Below, piece by piece: positions 45,379 to 57,800 of a stretch of DNA of 64,000 nt. The translations under genes were made by a program, and so were the position numbers. How positions within the stretch are numbered: position 1 is the first letter of the stretch; each line of letters starts with the position of its first letter. The stretch spans positions 88,186,542 through 88,250,541 of the forward strand of contig JBAIZL010000003.1 in the NCBI GenBank assembly GCA_036971475.1, read 5' to 3'. The notes under the pieces are model-generated. The model saw nothing but the letters and a program-made list of their open reading frames with translations, had not been told where the DNA came from and searched no databases. Origin of the DNA: Prosapia bicincta (Eukaryota > Arthropoda > Insecta > Hemiptera > Cercopidae).

Positions 45379-48014
45379 CCCTGGAACGCTAGAGTACGTA
45401 AATATTACGTGTTGCCCCACCATTTTCTCTCCCCACTCCCTCTCACATGAATTAGACTACCCAACTCCTAGCAGAGCTTTCTAGTGTCAGTTGGCCTTGA
45501 GACGGCATAGTAAAGTGAGTGTTATTGAGTTTTGGTACTTGTCTATATCCTGTTGTTTATTAGGTGTACGTCAATTTTACGTAGCGCTAGTAATAACTGA
45601 AAATTTTAGGACGTCAATTTGACGTGGCGCTAGTGATACAAGTCAAGCGAGTACACATAATTTTTACGTAGCCCTTGTGAAATCAACATAGTTTTTTATA
45701 TTTAGTAGTCTGCTTACAACTTTAAATTATTTTTTATTTGCGTGTTTTTCATTTTCTTACATTTAGTTGACATTTGGTATCTTTATATTATTTTTTACTC
45801 GTGTTTTTTTTTTGTGCTAAAAATGAGTGTCCAAGAATATTTAAAAGATTGTGAAATAAGTGAAATATTGGAGGAAGAAATAAGTGATGAGGATAATTTA
45901 GAATTTGAAGAGGAGTCAGATGGAGAAGATGAGTACGATAGCGATTTTGATCCTGAATACCTACCAGATAGGGCAGAGCTCGACAATACATATGAAAGTG
46001 AAGAAGATATTACAGAAAACCGGATTAGAAACATAGAACGTGGGTTAGTGCATCAACTGAAGAAGAGAAAGGTGAACGAGCATGAGGTTTCCCGTAATCA
46101 AGCATCCACTAGCGGCCATCAAGAGACAAGAAATGAAGGGTCAACTAGTAGGCAGGATGCGATAAACGTAAGCAAACAGCAGAAGCATGTAGAAAAGATG
46201 AATGTTGACACGTGTGTTCAGGATTACATTGTTTTGCCAAATGTTGATACAATCAGTGGAAAAGATAATTTTATTTGAAACACTAAGGCCAATATTTCAA
46301 CTGTTAAGACTTCAGCAAAAAATATCGTCCATATCACTCCTGGCCCGACTGCAAATTGTAATGCAGCCTTCAACCCCGTTGAATGTTTTAAACTCTTCAT
46401 AAATGAGGATATTAGTAAAATAATATTGACTCACACTAATGAAGAAATGAAGGTAAGACGTGCTTTGTATAAGAATGAAAACGATGGATCCCTAAACGAT
46501 TTAGTTTATGAAGAGCTGGATGCATTTTTTGGACTTCTAGTACTGTCAGCAGTATTGAAGGACAATCATTTGACTACTAGAACAATGTTTAATTCTAATT
46601 ATTCTGGTGATAAATACAGAGCAACAATGTCTGAAAGAAGATTTTCTTATATTCTTGCCTGTCTTAGATTTGATGACAAAACCACAAGATTCGCAAGACA
46701 AAAGGATAATAAACTCGCAGCTGTATCTGAAATCTGGGAGATCTTAGTTGATAGCTGTATAAAAAACTACAAAGCAAGTTCATATGTGGCAATAGATGAG
46801 CAATTGGTCGGATTTAGGGGTAAATGCCCTTTTCGAATGTATATTCCAAGCAAACCCAACAGATATGGGATAAAAATAGTCATGATGTGTGACAATAGCA
46901 CTAAATTCATGATCAATGCTATACCTTATTTGGGAAAAGGAACTGTCCCACATAAAAAACAAGTGGCAGATTTCTTTGTAGAAAAACTTGTAGCCAAACT
47001 ATATCAGGAACGAACCGAAATGTCACTCTAGACAACTGGTTCAATAGTGTACCACTTGCTAAGCATCTTCTAAAGGAATGTAAACTCACAACTGTTGGGA
47101 CTATTAAAAAAATCAAGAGAGAGCTTCCAGCAGAGTTTAAGGATGTAAAATATGAAAACCAAGGAATAGCGAGCAGGATGTTTCTTTTTCACGAAGATGT
47201 AACGGCTGTGTCGTATAAGCCCAAGAACAACAAACTTGTTACTCTAATATCTACTATGCATGGAGACACAGCTATAATGTTGCCTCCAAGAAGCCTGCAA
47301 TTATCTTAACATATAATGCTACAAAAGGCAGTGTGGACGCGTTTGATCAAATGTGTCAGACTACAAACTGTGGCAGGAAAACCAGACGTTGGCCGTTGTG
47401 CTTTTTTTTTTAACATGATTAACATCTCTTTCATCAATGCTTATATAATTTACCTACACAACTTCTACAAGCTTAATAAAAATAACGATAAAAAGGCTCT
47501 TTCAAGAAATGAATTTATGTTTACTTTACATAACGAATTATGTAGTAATTGGCAAAGACGAAGGCTCCAACAGACGAATATTTCAAATGACTTGAAGAGA
47601 ACATTTAGGAATGTCTTGAGTATCGAAAGACAGCAAGCAGACGTAACTTCACAGCAAGGACCACGAACATATTGCAACTTTTGCAATTGGAAAAAGAAGA
47701 GGATGACCACGACATACTGCCCTTGTGGGAAATCAATTTGCGGGGAGCATCAACTAAAGAAATATCCCGAGTGTGGCTAATTCATCATGTGAAATTATAA
47801 AGACATTTCAAATTATATTTTGTAATATGTATTATGTAATGTATACAAATATTTAAACTAAATAAACATTGACAAATAAATAAAGAAGAAAAAAAAGATA
47901 AATAAAACACGGTAAAACCTCATTTAAATGACCGAAAGCAACTCTTTATTCAAACACGTCAATTTTACGTGGCACTAGTGAAATGCGCTCACAAATAGCG
48001 CTAGTGTTCCAGGG
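45379..48014 (+). mobile_element. piggyBac transposon 2 (2636 bp)
   Basis: TTAA at 45375-45378 and 48015-48018. Inverted ends CCCTGGAACGCTAG (left) and CCCTGGAACACTAG (complement of right). A subterminal word ACGTCAATTTTACGTAGCGC / GACGTGGCGCTAG recurs at about 45566, 45610 and 47956, probably transposase-binding repeats. Inserted in the HR39 intron, opposite to the gene. Confidence 0.95.
45823..47780 (+). pseudogene. piggyBac transposase 2, inactivated
   Basis: Start MSVQEYLKDCEISEI at 45823 (preferred over the upstream Met because the preceding residues are hydrophobic noise). A long acidic N-terminal region follows, then the core with DEQLVGFRGKCPFRMYIPSK, LDNWFNSVPLAKHLL, NATKGSVDAFDQMC and RRWPLC helices, and a C-terminal zinc-binding domain (CNFCNWKKKRMTTTYCPCGK, then CGEHQLKKYPEC). 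Lesions: an in-frame TGA at 46276-46278, frameshifts near 47017 and 47288, and one extra T in the T run at 47402-47411. Only about 30% resemblance to transposase 1, so it belongs to a separate subfamily. Confidence 0.9.
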
Positions 48015-48119
48015 TTAATGCAATTTTTAAAATGTTGTTTTTAATTTTTTATTATAAAACATTATCACTAAACTGTATGCAGATTAATAGTATTTGTATC
48101 ATGATAAATTAAATAGTAC

Positions 48120-48274
48120 CTGGCACGTGCGTTGAAGATCTGGTATCCGTAATAACAGCTCACCAAACTTGGAAGGCTGATCAGGATAGTGAGCCAAAGT
48201 ATAGTGTTGCAATGCCTGCAAAGCCTTTTCTTGCGATGCTCTAACTTTCTCAGGCTCCCTAAGTTCACTGGCGT
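48120..48274 (-). CDS. Hr39: nuclear receptor HR39, LBD exon 3 of 4 found
   Basis: 155-nt exon reading (D)[39 protein letters not shown] and [12 protein letters not shown]. This is LBD helices 9-10/11 of an NR5-type receptor; the [12 protein letters not shown] block is the dimerisation helix. Acceptor TGTTGCAG, donor GTACTA. The first codon is split with the preceding exon (G|AC). Confidence 0.92.
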
Positions 48275-48821
48275 CTGCAACATTAAATTAACCACACATA
48301 TAAACATTTATTTAAAATAATTGTAACACAATTAATTAAAATTATTATTTCAAAGATAATATATAACTTTGTAATATAAAAGAAATGGCCTTTGGTATCA
48401 TTTCTAGGTACTGTGTTGCTAATGGAACATTTTTTGTTTATTGACATCAATAGAAGCTGCATGGCTTTGAATGAAACATGCATTTGAAACATCTACACAA
48501 ATCAATCTGCCTTCCCCAAATACTTGTGCAATCACTGCAAAAGTATCTGTATCTTAGAGTTTTGTACACAACTTGAAAATATTAATCACAATTTCATTCT
48601 AACCAATTATTATTGTCAAATTTCATATACTAGCTGAAAATTTTCTTGGAAATAAATCTACTGTTTAGATGACATTATCAGTCCTAAATATTTTATATTA
48701 TCTAGAATATTTCAATAAAAGTTTGTTTATTATATAATACTAAACAAAATTAAAATGTTGAATATAAAAATATCAAATAAACTTGTACAATTCCAAATAA
48801 ATTAGTAAGTATCTGACTTAC
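48275..48821. other. HR39 intron
   Basis: AT-rich; no mobile element recognised. Confidence 0.7.
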
Positions 48822-49074
48822 CAGAAGTTAGAAGCACGATGACCTTCATGGCAACGTACTCGTATCTATCTACCCTGAGCCTCCGCAGATGTTCTGTAAA
48901 ATTCAACATGCGCTCAATGGCAGGACCTAATCCTAACTCTCGAGCTTGCGACAAAGAAATGCACTTTCCTAAAGAAACTCTGATCTCACCCGGTGAACTC
49001 ATCGAGCGGAAACAACACGAAAAGAGAAGAAGCTCACACCATGCGTTGATAAGCAAGGATATCTGATCATCAAT
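48822..49074 (-). CDS. Hr39: nuclear receptor HR39, LBD exon 2 of 4 found
   Basis: 253-nt exon. It begins [20 protein letters not shown], the signature helix 3-5 region of nuclear-receptor ligand-binding domains (DQxxLLxxxWxELL), then [40 protein letters not shown] and [18 protein letters not shown]. The DRxEYxxxKxxxLL motif is helix 7-8. This divergent [14 protein letters not shown] form separates HR39 (NR5B) from FTZ-F1. Acceptor CTTTAG, donor GTAAGT. HR39 is an orphan receptor that binds FTZ-F1-type response elements. Confidence 0.92.
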
Positions 49075-49727
49075 CTAAAGAGACATTTAAAATGCAATGT
49101 AGTAGATAAAAGTTTACAAGTTAACATAAAATGTTCTTTTTGTACTGTTAAGTTACAACACTTAGAAAAATATTTCTCCAAGTAAATAAATGAAAAAAGG
49201 TATTGTAATTATAGAAACAGTAATTATTGGAAAACATAATTGTTATATATGTAATATATTATAATACGTAATTAAATGTTACATTTTAGAGTTGTTCATA
49301 ATTGTACAGTTGTTTTTAATAATTGTATTATGTTTTTAATAATAAAAAATTTAATACTTTGTAAAAACCGATATTAAATGAAAAAATACAGACAAAATTT
49401 TAACTAATAAACACATACAATCAAACACCTGAGTTTAAACTGTTGAAACTAAGCACACACAATATTAACAACAAAAACTAAATCAAAATAAAAATACTGT
49501 CATAAAAAAATCAAGACAACTTTTTTTCTAACAATTACTGTTTACACTTTGTAACCTTTAATAAAAAACAAGCAAGCAAAATATACTTTTGTCTTGAAAC
49601 AAAATTTACAATAAAATTAGTAGAAAATTTAATCTTAGCAAAGCCTATTAAATAACATTGTTTAACAATAAACTAAAGATATAACTTTTTAAATTTTTTA
49701 ATAATATTGTGTACGACTGAAACTTAC
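49075..49727. other. HR39 intron
   Basis: AT-rich; no element recognised. Confidence 0.7.
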
Positions 49728-49913
49728 TGATATATTTTTAAAAAGAGGCAGGGACTTGCACCACTTAACAATTTTATAGAGTCGGTGATCTGCAATATTA
49801 CAAAGGTTGGATAAAAAGTCCTGTCCGTTTGGGTGACTGCTACCAGTCGCACTAGGTGGTCCTTTGTGTTCCTGCTCATTGTATTGCCAAAGATGTTCAA
49901 CCTCCATTATTTC
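49728..49913 (-). CDS. Hr39: nuclear receptor HR39, LBD exon 1 of 4 found
   Basis: 186-nt exon (62 codons, phase 0 at both ends). It encodes [20 protein letters not shown], a Ser/Gly-rich loop, then [20 protein letters not shown] and [10 protein letters not shown]. [22 protein letters not shown] is helix 3 of the NR ligand-binding domain, with the coactivator-groove lysine. Acceptor TTTCTAG, donor GTAAGT. DNA-binding-domain exons are not in the window and must lie beyond the nested transposons, past 63.5 kb. Confidence 0.92.
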
Positions 49914-51638
49914 CTAGAAAAAAAACCACTTTGTGTTTATCTGTTCTAAGAAATCTTAATGAATGATATTTTAAATGTAAATGGGGTTATAAATTTAAAC
50001 TGGCTTCCAAACATATGTGTAATTGTTTTTGTTATAAAATTATATCAAACTTAAAGTAAACTTTAAAATAACAAAATATTTTCATTACTTTTTATTTGAA
50101 TAATTGACCTATATTACAGTAACCACATTTTTAACGTTTTTTCAAACTACAAAAAAATATATGACTGTTTAATTATATTTATATTTTTTAATTCAATATC
50201 TATCAACTACAATGGAACCCCTCAAATCCGAACTAATTGGGGCTATATCCTGTTTGAATTTGGAAAAGTTCGGATTTGCCGCAAAAGTTCGGATTTCAGA
50301 TTTGCTATGTATTTTGTAGGGATGGGCCGATTCCGATTCTCGATTCCAGGAATCGTCGATTCTAGGTGGTATCGAGGAATCGTCGATAATCGATTCTTCA
50401 TTCATAAAAGTGTCGATTCCGATTCCTATTTTGTTAACTATTAAAATATGTGTGTGGAGTAATTTATTGGAAAAATAATTAATTATCAACTATGTCTTAT
50501 TTATGTATTAGTTGATTTGAATGAATTAAACGATTAAAGTAAACGAAAATATTATTATTTATGAAGTAACAGTAATCAAGATCATAACCATTTCCGGTCG
50601 GTTGACATCGCTCGTCTCTCTCTCTCACCAGAGCGGGTTCGATACTCTCTCTCCCCCCCCCCATGTCTTACTGCCACTGATTTATTGAAACACAAAAAAA
50701 GTACAGTAAAATCTCTATTAACCGAGGCCATGACGGTTGAGCGAATAGATGGATAACAGAAACACTGTATTATTCCTCCGAAACTTAACCTCAATAAATT
50801 ATATTATAGAAAGACATCACTCTCACAGTATTGTAATATATTTGGGAGCGAAAAGAAAATAAACACGATTGTAATAGCAAATGAAACTATTTATTACATG
50901 ATAAACAGATCCGTACAGTAGCTACAAATGTAGCAAAATAATGTGCATAATATAAACTTACAGGTGAAATAGTTTGTGTAGCTTAACAAACAAAGCGAAC
51001 GCGTCACTGCACCTTAATACTTTAGTTGCCAGCCACAATATCGGCGTTTTCATAGAGAATTGCCAAAATATTTTAAGCTCATTTTTAAATAATGTGTTCT
51101 TATACTTTGTTCCCCTATCATATCTAAGTATGAATATACGTTTCTTATCATAACATTTATAAAAATACGTGTCGGACCAACTGGCCCAACATAGTTTTTT
51201 CTTAATGTAAATGAAACGTAAATAAACTCCATTTGACCAATTGACCCCGACATTGTTTTTGATTTAATTGAATTTTATTATCTGTGCAACACTGTTTTAA
51301 TATTTTTTGTGTTTTGTATAAGCAAGAAACAACAAAACCACAATTTCATGTCCCGGTTACCCAAATAATAAACTGACTGGTGATAAAAGTGTTTTGGCGC
51401 CTATCACTAAGACACGTAAACGTGTTACATGTGATTGATTTGTGAGTTTATAAATATTTTGAATATAGAACTAAAGTGTAATATATTCTCTCGCTGATAA
51501 GTAAAGCTACAGGCCCAGTAAATACTGTACTATCCAAAATTCATATTAAGTAAAAGTTTTAACACCAAATAATTTACTTGTTAGGGAATTTATGTTATAA
51601 TTTACTTCCTAGTAAGGATGAGTTTACCTAAGTGTATC

Positions 51639-52451
51639 TGTTCGAGTTAGCGCTCGAAGTTTCAATTTGCTTGACCTACCTAACAGCTGTACCGTGACGT
51701 ATTGGTCACGTGATCTCTGACCCGCTAATCGATATCCGAAAATTATTGATTTTCTTGGATGATCTCTATGCACCCCCACTCCCTTCTTATTTTCTGAGCT
51801 ACTTTCCGCTTCAACACGAAGTAGAATCGTTCTGACCCTCGAATAGTGCAGTCCTACGTTAAACCTCGTAGCCTATTCCGCATGGCTTTTGTTTCAGACA
51901 ATTTAAAGTACCGCTTTCGTTCGTTAATTGTGCTTAAGGTGCGGACCGCGTTAATGAACTTTTAATGAACATTTTAATGAACATTTTAACTGTATATTTT
52001 CGCCGTGTTAGTAAAAGTGTCGCCCGATTTCGCCGGTTGCGCAATCTTAGTGCGTGTACTCGCGGCAATAAACTAAGTGCTTTGTAAGCTTAACTTTTAC
52101 GTTTACTCATTTTCAATTGAGTTTTTTAGTTGCGTGATCGCCTTCAAGAATTCTACGCTGCCTAAGACGACCACAGTACTGTGGAGACTTCACCTCGATT
52201 CCAACGTCGCATCACTTCTTACCTATGGTAAGTGCGTAGTTAAGGAATATGAACAATTTATAATTTATTTGTATTAAATTCAGTGTCGTTGCGTTTTTAG
52301 TGTTAAATGGCTCTATTTTGCTTAGAACAGTGCTTAAGCTTGCTATGTTAAATATTAACGTAAATTACGCAATCCAGAGTAACCTTGTTAACAATAGGGC
52401 TTACCGCACCTCGTGGTTTTAATTCTAACTTTTTGATCTGCGGATTAAACA
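51639..52451 (+). repeat. 5' LTR of the BEL element
   Basis: 813 bp, TGTTCGAG...ATTAAACA. More GC-balanced than the surroundings. Contains a good splice-donor-like TATGGTAAGTGCG at 52223-52235, which could make a spliced leader; untested. The 67-codon open frame inside is repeated in the other LTR and has no coding evidence. Confidence 0.95.
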
Positions 52452-52452
52452 T

Positions 52453-52470
52453 TGGTCCCCACTGGGCCGG
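52453..52470 (+). promoter_or_regulatory. candidate primer binding site
   Basis: TGGTCCCCACTGGGCCGG starts one base after the 5' LTR, with the TGG expected opposite a tRNA CCA end. I cannot name the tRNA. Confidence 0.65.
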
Positions 52471-52875
52471 ATTATTTGAATTATTTCAGTGACCTAGGGT
52501 TTTTCTTTGAATTTCACGATAATTGTATTAGTGACCACGTGGTTCCTTTGTAACCAAATTAAACATTTGTTGAGTTATTTCAGCGATAAAAATTTACAAA
52601 TTTTTAAAATTTTTAAAGCTGTGACTAACGTAACCATGTGCTTACAGCGACGTGGAGAAATGTGCGTCACATCGATACAGGAAAACGATAACGATAATTA
52701 CCGGTGCCACATTGCGCAATAAGCCACGTGGCTCTTAGTTGCACGATTACGAGCAAGGAAGTGTTTATGCTTGCTACGACTTACAAATTTTATACAGTCC
52801 ACTTTATTATCGCGTTTTGAACTTATAGTGAGTTTTTAAATTTCAATTGTTTGTGGTTTTTTGAAATTTATTAAA

Positions 52876-54819
52876 ATGGAAATTAATACGGAGTATTATT
52901 TGTCTAAATTGAGAGATATTGTAGGCGAGCTGGAACAAGTGAAAAATGTGCTTAACGATAAAGAAATACCAGAAGGCCTCGCACGGGAAATTCGTCGAAT
53001 TCAATCCAATTTTATTGAAACTTATGATATATTAGAGAAAACGTTCGCCAGTCAAGTTGCCGATCTTGCTGAAAACGCATTTAAAATTAAAAAGCAATTT
53101 CAAGATATGTATTTGCCAATGTTGGCTAAATATCCGAGCATTATTAAGACCGAGGTGAAGTTAACCTCGCAGGTCAACCCCGGCACAAGTTCGCCTCACT
53201 TACCTAACCTTACAATGCCTAGCTTTTCAGGCAATAGTAATGAATGGATTGACTTTATAACAATGTTTGACTCAATGGTGCATTGCAATAGCAATATTAA
53301 TGCCATACAGAAATTTCAGTATTTGAAGTCAGCGCTTAAAGGAGACGCTTTAGCCATCGTTACGGGACTTACAATATCTGAGCATAATTATGATATCGCA
53401 TATCAAGCCTTACGCAATCGTTATGCTAACCCTCGCCGTTTAGCCGATCATTATTTTCAAATCATTAAAGACTTTAAGCCTATTAAGAACGCGTCTCAGA
53501 GTGAACTTAACCGATTTTTAACCGCACATTCAAATGCTGTGTGCGCACTAAAGGCTGTCCAGTTAGACGACTTAGCGGACTTCTTACTTTTTCAAATGTC
53601 TGTTGGTAACTTAGATGCACAGACTCGACTTAACTTTGAAACCAGATTGGGAACAAATCAAATGCCCACGTACAGACTTTTAAATGATTTCGTCACTGAG
53701 CAGGCTAGGGCAATGGAGTTGCTCAATCAACCCTCTGCCGCGACTGCAGTTAACTCAAGATTAGGTCAGCAACCTCGAGTGATGGTTTCTGCGTTGAATG
53801 ACTCAAATAACAGCGGTGCCCCTAATTTAAATATTGACCATGTCGAAGCTAACCTCGAAGCTGAACATAGTCCAATGGTCCAGCCGTCGACGTCTTATGT
53901 TAATACGGCTACGTCTCAAATGCTACCACGCACTTATGCGCCCAGACCTGTGATGCAGAGCCCCATACGGCCGTCTGCAGGAGGGAGACAAGGAAATGTG
54001 CCGCCAATTATGAACGCGCCTAGGCTTTCAGTTTTCCGACATCGGTTGCCACCGCTTCACATGGCTCAAGCCAACATATCAACCACTCATACTGGGATGT
54101 GTTATTATTGTGGCTCAAACCATAACGTTTTTAATTGCCAGTCGTTTCTGGAATTAACTGTGTTCGAACGTAAAAGTGCCATTGGAAAATTACGACGTTG
54201 TTTTAACTGTCTTGGATCACACTTTCAGTCCAAATGTAAATCTATGAAACAGTGTAAACATTGTGGAGAGTCACACCACACATTGTTACACGACAACTCT
54301 CCTGCACAACAACGACTATTTTCACCGCGACATACTCGTTCAACAGCTAGACCTAACCTCACTTTGGGTCACAGCCCTAGATTTCAATCAGTAGCGTCAA
54401 ATGACAATAGCCATCAGAATAAGGACGCCCAAGGTACTATTCAGTCCAAACGTGCTGCGCCAGTCACTATGCAACCGGTTAATCAACCACTACAACCTAA
54501 CTTGTTGCCTATTATGAGTGCGCCTAGAACGTCAACATTTCGCAATCGCTCGCCACCGCTTAACCTCAATCAGTCTAACATGCCTACCACGCGTGTAGGT
54601 AAATGCTACTACTGTGGAGAAAGTCACTGCATCATTAATTGTCAAAGATTTATTTCTCTTACCATAGCGGAACGCATTGACGCTATTTCAAAATTACAAC
54701 GGTGTTATAATTGTCTCGGCTCTCATTATCAAGCTCAGTGTCAGTCTCGTCATCGTTGTAGACAATGCAGCCAAGCACATCACATACTGCTGCACAACGA
54801 CGCACCGCCGCAGCAATGA
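52876..54819 (+). CDS. gag: BEL Gag polyprotein (647 aa)
   Basis: First ATG after the 5' LTR with an AAAATGG context; begins MEINTEYYLSKLRDIVGELE. Residues 1-100 are helical, then a BEL-type capsid (LPNLTMPSFSGNSNEWIDF, FDSMVHCNSNINAIQKFQYL, LKGDALAIVTGL). From about residue 395 come three zinc-binding knuckles (CYYCGSNHNVFNC, CFNCLGSHFQSKC, CKHCGESHHTLLH). About 160 residues later there is a second set of the same three (CYYCGESHCIINC, CYNCLGSHYQAQC, CRQCSQAHHILLH). The ORF ends CAG CAA TGA, followed in the same frame by CTA GCC and then pol. Nucleocapsid and capsid functions are inferred from the family. Confidence 0.93.
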   Translation: MEINTEYYLSKLRDIVGELEQVKNVLNDKEIPEGLAREIRRIQSNFIETYDILEKTFASQVADLAENAFKIKKQFQDMYLPMLAKYPSIIKTEVKLTSQVNPGTSSPHLPNLTMPSFSGNSNEWIDFITMFDSMVHCNSNINAIQKFQYLKSALKGDALAIVTGLTISEHNYDIAYQALRNRYANPRRLADHYFQIIKDFKPIKNASQSELNRFLTAHSNAVCALKAVQLDDLADFLLFQMSVGNLDAQTRLNFETRLGTNQMPTYRLLNDFVTEQARAMELLNQPSAATAVNSRLGQQPRVMVSALNDSNNSGAPNLNIDHVEANLEAEHSPMVQPSTSYVNTATSQMLPRTYAPRPVMQSPIRPSAGGRQGNVPPIMNAPRLSVFRHRLPPLHMAQANISTTHTGMCYYCGSNHNVFNCQSFLELTVFERKSAIGKLRRCFNCLGSHFQSKCKSMKQCKHCGESHHTLLHDNSPAQQRLFSPRHTRSTARPNLTLGHSPRFQSVASNDNSHQNKDAQGTIQSKRAAPVTMQPVNQPLQPNLLPIMSAPRTSTFRNRSPPLNLNQSNMPTTRVGKCYYCGESHCIINCQRFISLTIAERIDAISKLQRCYNCLGSHYQAQCQSRHRCRQCSQAHHILLHNDAPPQQ

Positions 54820-57800
54820 CTAGCCGCCCCACGACGCCTCAGGCCGACCGCTAGCCATCCAATCGATACTAAAGCTCAACCTCGTTCTTTGTCATGCAAC
54901 ATTACCTCGTCTCTCGCCCTGTTAGGCACCGCGCAGGTCATCATTCAGGACCAATTTGGCCGACCGCTTCCATTTAGAGCACTTATAGATCCAGGCAGTC
55001 AAATCTCTGTCATAACTAAGCATGCGAGCACTCTGTTGAATTTACCCGCTCGGAAATCAAATCTTTCTTTGATTGGTGTCGCAGCCAAGACAACCCGCAT
55101 TCATGAGTACGTCACTTTGCTTATTTTCTCGAGACATGACCCAGGTGTCATGCTCACCGCAGAAGCCGCTGTGCTTCCCCACATTACTGACCCGCTTCCA
55201 TCTACCGCTTTGGCGCCTTGCATACGCGCTCAATATCAGCACTTACCGCTGGCTGACCCTCAGTTCGACACCCCTTCCGGTGTTGACATCATTCTAGGTG
55301 CTGACATTTTCACACAGATACTTGTGAACGGACCTTGTAATATTATCCACGGACAACCCTCGGCACTCAACACCAGGTTAGGTTGGGTCATCATGGGTCC
55401 CATACCTTATAGCATGCCTCAGCAGCCACGTGTATTCATCACTACTCTGAAGTCAATCGATGACAACATTAGACGCTTTTGGGAAGTTGAGGAAGTCGCA
55501 CCAGCAAATCACCTCAGCCCTGAAGATCAACTGTGTGAGGAACTGTTCGCAACCACTACTGATCGTGACGCAACGGTAAGATACATCGTAGCACTTCCAT
55601 TTAAGCCGGAAGCTATCTCGCTTAAGTCTAACCGTAACACTGTTCTTGCGAGTTATCATGCGTTAGAAAGACGTTTAAGCCGCCAGCCTGAGGTAGCCAT
55701 ACAATATCATCAGTTTATGGCCGAGTATATCGCTCTCGGGCACATGTACCCTGCCCTCAAGGCTTCTGACTATCTTATTCCGCACCATTGCGTATTTAAG
55801 ACCACCAGCTCTACTACTAAGCTTAGAGTGGTATTCAACGCGTCGTCACCCGATTGCCACGCAAACACTCTGAATCAGCAAATGTTATCCGGTCCTAAAC
55901 TGCAAAAGGACTTGGCTAATTTAATCATATCTTTCCGTTTATATACCTACGCTGTCTGCACCGACATCAAGATGATGTACCGTCAAATTTTGGTCCGACC
56001 TGAGGATCGTTCTTACCAACACATACTTTACCGTGCTTCACCTCAATCTCCGTTAACTGAGTATGAACTTGCTACGGTCACCTATGGCCTAACCCCTTCC
56101 GCTTACTTAGCTTTGCGAACGCTTGAACAACTAGTAAAGGATGAAGGAACCCGCTATCCTACAGCCTCCGAAGCAATCCTTCATCAGACCTACGTAGATG
56201 ACGTCGTCGCTGGAGCCGACACGCCTGAGGCCGCTAAGACGCTAATACAAGAACTTATTGACATTTTCGCTCGCGCCGGCCTGGAACTCAGAAAATGGTC
56301 GTCGAATGAACCCTCGCTACTCGCAACGCTACCTTCCTCTCACTTGGAAAATCCGCTGTTGTTTCAGGACGAATCCGCTGCAATTAAAATATTGGGTTTG
56401 CAATGGAACCCCTCGTCAGACTCGTTCTCATATCAAACTCAAACTTTCACGCTGGTGCCTACCAAACGCACCATCTTATCCTACGTCGCTCGCACTTTTG
56501 ACCCGCTTGGCTTCTTAACGCCTATTACCTTTTGGATTAAGGCTTTTCTTAAACGCTTGTGGTTGGAGAAACTGGACTGGGACCAGCCTCTGCCAACCCC
56601 TCTACTCGATCAATGGGACAGCTTCCTTGTCCATTTCGCTTGTTTGTCCGATGTTCAAATTCCTCGCCATGTAGGCACGCGATCAGCCAGTCATCGCATC
56701 GTTGGGTTTTGTGATGGTTCCGAGGCAGGCTATGCTGCTTCTATCTATTTGAGATCTGAGCTTAACGGGTTCGTCAACGTCAGCCTGTTGAAAGCTAAAA
56801 GTAAGGTAGCCCCTGTTAAATTACTTACCATACCTCGTTTGGAACTTTGCGGCGCAGCACTGCTAGCTAAGTTATACAAATCAATTCAACCAGCTCTTGA
56901 TTTCATTCCGATCGCTAACACTCTCTTCTTTACTGATTCTGAGATAGTACTTCATTGGGTTCAGACCCCGCCTCATCAATTGAAAACTTTCGTCGCTAAC
57001 CGCATCACTGAGATTGTGTCAATCACCTCCATGGATCATTGGTTTCATGTCTCGACTCTTGATAACCCCGCAGACGTCGCGTCTCGCGGTTGTTTGCCTG
57101 ATCAACTTGCTACACACCCGCTCTGGTGGCATGGACCTCCTTGGTTATTACATTGTCCTACCACTTGGAATCTGTCTAGGCCTAAAGGCACTAACCCGGA
57201 TCAGACGGAAACAAAGGTTGAGGCTAAGGTTAATTGTACCGCTGTGCCAGAGCCCAACCGTCTTATGGAAATCATTGAGAAACATTCGAGCTTAACTACT
57301 CTTCATCATGTCTTCGCGTACGTATTACGATTCATCGACCACTGTCGCAACAAGAGCCTGGCGATCGGCCATCATCACAACACACGCTATAAGGCCAAAG
57401 CAGCCTCAGTTAAACCTACGCTACGACCGCTGTCAGTACAGGAGTTGGATAACGCAAAAGCTGTATGCGTTAAGCTGGTACAAACCTCTGTCTTCAGTGA
57501 AGCTCTGCAAAAGCTTCAAGCTGGTAAACGCGTCAACGACCATTTACGCAACCTAACACCATTTATCGACGCCCATGGTCTACTCAGGGTGGGCGGTAGA
57601 CTTGATCATTCGGCTCTTAGTTACGATTCTAAACACCCACTTCTGTTACCAAAGCGCCATCATTACGTTGACCTCATCTGTGACCATTATCACAAGCTGG
57701 CCTTGCATGCCGGACCGCGTACCACTCAAGCCTTGATCAACAGTGAATTTTGGGTCATAGCTCTGCGATCATTACTTCGCCAACGCATCCATGCGTGTAT

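Noticed and set aside
52077..52277. 67-codon frame in the LTR
   Set aside because: Identical in both LTRs because the LTRs are identical; no independent coding evidence.
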